DNA of 26,415 nucleotides, taken from positions 1-26,415 of the forward strand of contig CBFHVG010000008.1 of the NCBI GenBank assembly GCA_965659005.1, read 5' to 3'. Shown here in pieces: positions 24,027 through 26,415 of the stretch. The notes below the pieces were generated by a model. That model saw nothing but the letters and a program-made list of their open reading frames with translations, made no database searches and was not told the DNA's origin. How positions within the stretch are numbered: position 1 is the stretch's first letter; every line of letters begins with the position of its first letter. The translations under genes were made by a program, and so were the position numbers. This DNA comes from CAYPTY01 sp965659005 (GTDB taxonomy: Bacteria > Bacteroidota > Rhodothermia > Balneolales > Balneolaceae).

Positions 24027-24566
24027 TTAAGCCGTTGTATTTACTGATCTTTCATTATGATAATTCAATGTAGAGGGAGCAACTCCAAAATCATCAGGTA
24101 AATTAAACCCTATTGATTTCAAAATCATTGCAATTAAAGCATAATGATGAACGGTATGACTGATCAAAAACTGGAGTTCTCTTCTCACGCTGGAAATTGA
24201 GTAAGGTATAATTTCAATATCTATTCCCTCATTACTATATACTCTTAATTCAGCATCAAATATATCAGGTTTATTTCCAAGTGATTCCAAATCGTTAATT
24301 AAGTCGTCCATTTTTTGAATTGCATATAGTCTGTCATTCTCCAATCTCTCCTCTCTCTTTCTTTCATCATAATTGATCTGCGTCATATCGCAATTAAGCA
24401 AACTTTGATAATGATCTATTATATGTCTGAAGTGTTTACCTACCCCACTCTTGAAGTGTGGGCCCTCGTTTTGAGTGAACATCTGGTCTGTGATTCTCTC
24501 GAGTAATTTAATCCCCTGAGAAATGAAATAAATATTGGAATAAACTACTGTTTTATCCTTCTGCAT
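24027..24566 (-). CDS. DinB/YfiT-superfamily protein in the acyltransferase operon
   Basis: A 179-residue helical-bundle protein of the DinB/YfiT type. A likely metal-binding histidine set is visible: His48 and His52 in FRHIIDHY and His137, His140 and His141 in ISHTVHHYALIAMIL, the last being the family's signature helix. Members include thiol-dependent transferases and hydrolases as well as many unknowns. It lies 6 bases after the O-acyltransferase stop and 13 bases before the fusion gene, so it is firmly inside this operon. Unlike the degenerate relative at 1192-1731, it keeps its histidines and is probably an active metalloprotein. Its reaction in the pathway cannot be read from the sequence; it is not the DNA polymerase also called DinB. 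Confidence 0.85.
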   Translation of the reverse strand: MQKDKTVVYSNIYFISQGIKLLERITDQMFTQNEGPHFKSGVGKHFRHIIDHYQSLLNCDMTQINYDERKREERLENDRLYAIQKMDDLINDLESLGNKPDIFDAELRVYSNEGIDIEIIPYSISSVRRELQFLISHTVHHYALIAMILKSIGFNLPDDFGVAPSTLNYHNERSVNTTA

Positions 24567-24572
24567 CGATGC

Positions 24573-25331
24573 TTATTCATTTAAATTTAAATACTGTAAC
24601 CTAACTTGATCATACAACCTATTTGCTAATTTTTTTCGGTCTGAATCAATAATCTGAGACTCACCAAAAGTAACTGATGCATAGAACTTTTGCATACTCA
24701 ACAATTCTAACAAATGAGTAAAAAATGTCATGTCGCCCCACCAATGTATGTAATCACGTTCTGACTTTTTTGGATCTGTAGTTATATAGCTGATGCTCGC
24801 ATAATTTACTGGATAATTTTCTTTGGCTGGATATGCAAGCAAACTTGCTTTAAAAGGAAGGATATCGGCCCCATCAGAAGTGGTTGCCTCCGGAAAGAAT
24901 ATAATGCCTTGTTTAGGTCTCAGGTTATCCTCTATTTGTTTATTCACCCTCTTTACATCGGTCCTGGAGTTTCTATCAATGAAAATTATTCCAATAACCT
25001 CCATCATCCAACCCATAATCGGCCAGCTTCTTACTTCATTTTTAGCAATCAAGACACCATCTACCACACTTAACAAGACAAATATATCAGTATAACTTAG
25101 ATGGTTTGAAACAAGAATAAAGGGAGATTTAGGAATTGACCCATTGGTCGAAATTCTCATACCAATGATAATAGCACAGGTTTTTGCCCATAAACCGAGA
25201 ATTTTATTTCTCCAGGCATCATTATTAATGCCAAATAGCTTTAGAAAAAGACTAGGCAGAAATAGTGAAAAGATTAGAGGTGTAGCAATAAGTAGTAGAA
25301 GTAAACGGGAATATGCCCTTAATAACTGCAT
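24573..25331 (-). CDS. Lysophospholipid/lyso-aminolipid O-acyltransferase (PlsC/OlsA/GlsA-like)
   Basis: A 252-residue member of the PlsC acyltransferase family, which adds an acyl chain to a hydroxyl of a lysolipid at the inner membrane. The catalytic HX4D motif is NHLSYTD (His77, Asp82) and the substrate motif is FPEATTSDG (146-154). An N-terminal hydrophobic segment (about 8-30) anchors it. It follows the OlsB/GlsB-like gene by 17 bases. By analogy with ornithine lipid (OlsB+OlsA) and glycine lipid (GlsB+GlsA) pathways, it should acylate the beta-hydroxy group of a 3-hydroxyacyl amino acid. A housekeeping PlsC for phosphatidic acid is the alternative, less likely from the context. Confidence 0.9.
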   Translation of the reverse strand: MQLLRAYSRLLLLLIATPLIFSLFLPSLFLKLFGINNDAWRNKILGLWAKTCAIIIGMRISTNGSIPKSPFILVSNHLSYTDIFVLLSVVDGVLIAKNEVRSWPIMGWMMEVIGIIFIDRNSRTDVKRVNKQIEDNLRPKQGIIFFPEATTSDGADILPFKASLLAYPAKENYPVNYASISYITTDPKKSERDYIHWWGDMTFFTHLLELLSMQKFYASVTFGESQIIDSDRKKLANRLYDQVRLQYLNLNE

Positions 25332-25348
25332 CCCGGATAATACTAAAA

Positions 25349-26143
25349 CTATTTAAAAAACAGTGCTCTTGAATGTTCTGGTAGTTGCTGAATATCCAGT
25401 AAAATTAAAAAATCAATCGTTTTAAATTTTCTATCTAATGCTGGGTAACTACAAACTTTGGCATTTTGCTCGAGATATAACCTGAACAATTGGGGAATGG
25501 ATACTTCACCACTTTTAATTTGATCATCAACTAAACCTGAACATTCGTATTCAGGTTGTACAGATATCATATACCCTTCTTCTACAAACCCATTTGTGCG
25601 CAGATGATCAAATATCAAAAAACCTTCATTTGGATCCTGAGATGTAATAGAACAACAACCAAAAAAATATCTTTTTCCTAAAAGCTGCATATATTTTGCA
25701 AGGCCTCGCCATAGTAAAAATAATACCCTGCCATTTCGATGATCCCGGTGAATACAAGCCCTTCCCAGTTCAACTACATCATTTATGACTTCCTCAGGGA
25801 ACTGATCAATATCGAACTCAGATTTAGTGTAAAAACCATTGCCTTTTATTGCTATCTCATTTGTCTGCATTCTATAGGTTCCGATAACCTCATTAGTAGC
25901 ATTATTAATAACAAGTAAATGTTCACACTGCATATCAAAAAGATCTTCATCCATTTGATTCTCATATGATTCATCTAAACCTTCGCCTAACTCAATGTTA
26001 AAGACGTCAAAACGTAGTTTTAGCGCATCTTCAACTTGTTGTCTGTTTTTTGCAAGCTGAACAGAGTACCTGCCGCTTGTAATAAGCAATGAGTCGACAA
26101 CATTCTCATCAGGTGATGTCTGAAGCCTAATATCTGAATGCAT
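25349..26143 (-). CDS. OlsB/GlsB-like N-acyltransferase (GNAT, hemolysin-like)
   Basis: A 264-residue GNAT-fold protein of the OlsB/putative hemolysin family, which transfers a 3-hydroxyacyl chain from acyl carrier protein to the amino group of an amino acid such as ornithine or glycine. Visible family segments are LRFDVFNIELGEG (43-55), CEHLLVINNATNEVIGTYRM (73-92, the GNAT core strands), VELGRACIHRDHRNG (124-138) and FGCCSI (161-166). The length suits a stand-alone enzyme rather than the OlsF fusion. It is first in the operon, preceded by a 132-base gap that also serves the divergent hydrolase. The actual amino acid cannot be told from the sequence. Confidence 0.9.
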   Translation of the reverse strand: MHSDIRLQTSPDENVVDSLLITSGRYSVQLAKNRQQVEDALKLRFDVFNIELGEGLDESYENQMDEDLFDMQCEHLLVINNATNEVIGTYRMQTNEIAIKGNGFYTKSEFDIDQFPEEVINDVVELGRACIHRDHRNGRVLFLLWRGLAKYMQLLGKRYFFGCCSITSQDPNEGFLIFDHLRTNGFVEEGYMISVQPEYECSGLVDDQIKSGEVSIPQLFRLYLEQNAKVCSYPALDRKFKTIDFLILLDIQQLPEHSRALFFK

Positions 26144-26275
26144 TATATTTTAATACAGTTAAGAGTAGAATAAAAAATATCCCTGAATTGTTAAGTAATA
26201 ATTAAAAGGTTACTAAGAAATGAATTTAAATGACCTCTAATCGGATATCTCATATATAACCGTTAATTTCAGGTA

Positions 26276-26415
26276 TTGTTATACTATAAAGAATATATCA
26301 AAGATAAAGACACAGACTGGGTCGTGTTTGTACACGGTGCCGGAGGTAGCTCATCTATTTGGTTCAGACAGTTAAAGGCTTTTAAAGCTAAATTCAATGT
26401 GCTATTGATCGATTT
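26276..26415 (+). CDS. Alpha/beta hydrolase, N-terminal part (runs off the window)
   Basis: An open frame running to the window edge translates as (M)LYYKEYIKDKDTDW, then VVFVHGAGGSSSIWFRQL and FNVLLID, the typical first strands and the HG oxyanion-hole motif of an alpha/beta hydrolase. An in-frame stop lies at 26264, and the only sensible start is the TTG at 26276. Catalytic Ser, Asp and His lie beyond the window, so activity cannot be judged. It is divergent from the OlsB/GlsB-like gene. In the 26144-26275 gap I see only AT-rich promoter-like sequence and no gene. Confidence 0.75.
   Translation, partial: MLYYKEYIKDKDTDWVVFVHGAGGSSSIWFRQLKAFKAKFNVLLID

Noticed and set aside
24823..25356. 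Plus-strand open frames of 70-90 codons opposite the acyltransferase genes
   Set aside because: They are antisense to well-supported genes with catalytic motifs and have low-complexity compositions expected of shadows.
1..26415. CRISPR array, transposon, integrase, toxin-antitoxin or phage defence genes
   Set aside because: No regular spacer-repeat pattern, transposase/integrase motif or defence-type pair was found on either strand.

Overview
The window is an AT-rich chromosomal stretch, most likely from a marine or environmental member of the Bacteroidota/Balneolota group. The evidence is: a chain of PpiC/SurA-type parvulins followed by MoxR and a von Willebrand A (VWA) membrane protein; few clear Shine-Dalgarno sites and several TTG/GTG starts; an OlsB/GlsB plus OlsA/GlsA-like pair of the kind that makes N-acyl amino-acid lipids in Bacteroidetes; and a dispersed GTCATyCTGAGC...GAAGGATC-type palindromic repeat. 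The genus cannot be settled from sequence alone. There are no rRNA or tRNA genes, no CRISPR array, no insertion sequence and no prophage genes that I can see. Coding density is very high and no gene-free stretch exceeds 300 bases.

Layout. (1) 100-3819, minus strand: peroxiredoxin, a polytopic membrane protein, a DinB-like helical protein, an isolated NuoI and the GTPase Der. (2) 3884-9186: a small membrane protein, then a DNA-damage-flavoured block of a UvrD-family helicase, a Y-family polymerase, an unknown 97-residue protein, a small membrane protein and an SRAP (HMCES/YedK) abasic-site protein. Two copies of the palindromic repeat lie here, and the two repair promoter regions share an ATATGT direct-repeat motif. 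(3) 9300-18607, plus strand: thymidine kinase translationally coupled to a CNT nucleoside transporter, then three consecutive SurA/PpiC-like envelope proteins (one a lipoprotein), a MoxR AAA+ ATPase and a VWA membrane protein. (4) 18609-20284, minus: a secreted coiled-coil protein and a lipoprotein, both unrecognised, convergent on the VWA gene. (5) 20362-21443: adenine phosphoribosyltransferase and the tRNA deaminase TadA, divergent. (6) 21440-26143, minus: a four-gene operon of an OlsB/GlsB-like N-acyltransferase, an OlsA/GlsA-like O-acyltransferase, a DinB-superfamily protein and an 857-residue fusion. A partial alpha/beta hydrolase starts divergently at 26276 and runs off the window.

The most interesting unit is block 6. 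The fusion joins a periplasmic alpha/beta-hydrolase domain that has lost its catalytic Ser and His, a DedA/VTT transporter-like membrane domain and a cytoplasmic ATP-grasp ligase domain. Next to an aminolipid acyltransferase pair, it suggests a system that makes an N-acyl amino-acid lipid, extends its head group by ATP-dependent ligation and moves it across the inner membrane. The families are recognised from motifs; the joint function is inference.
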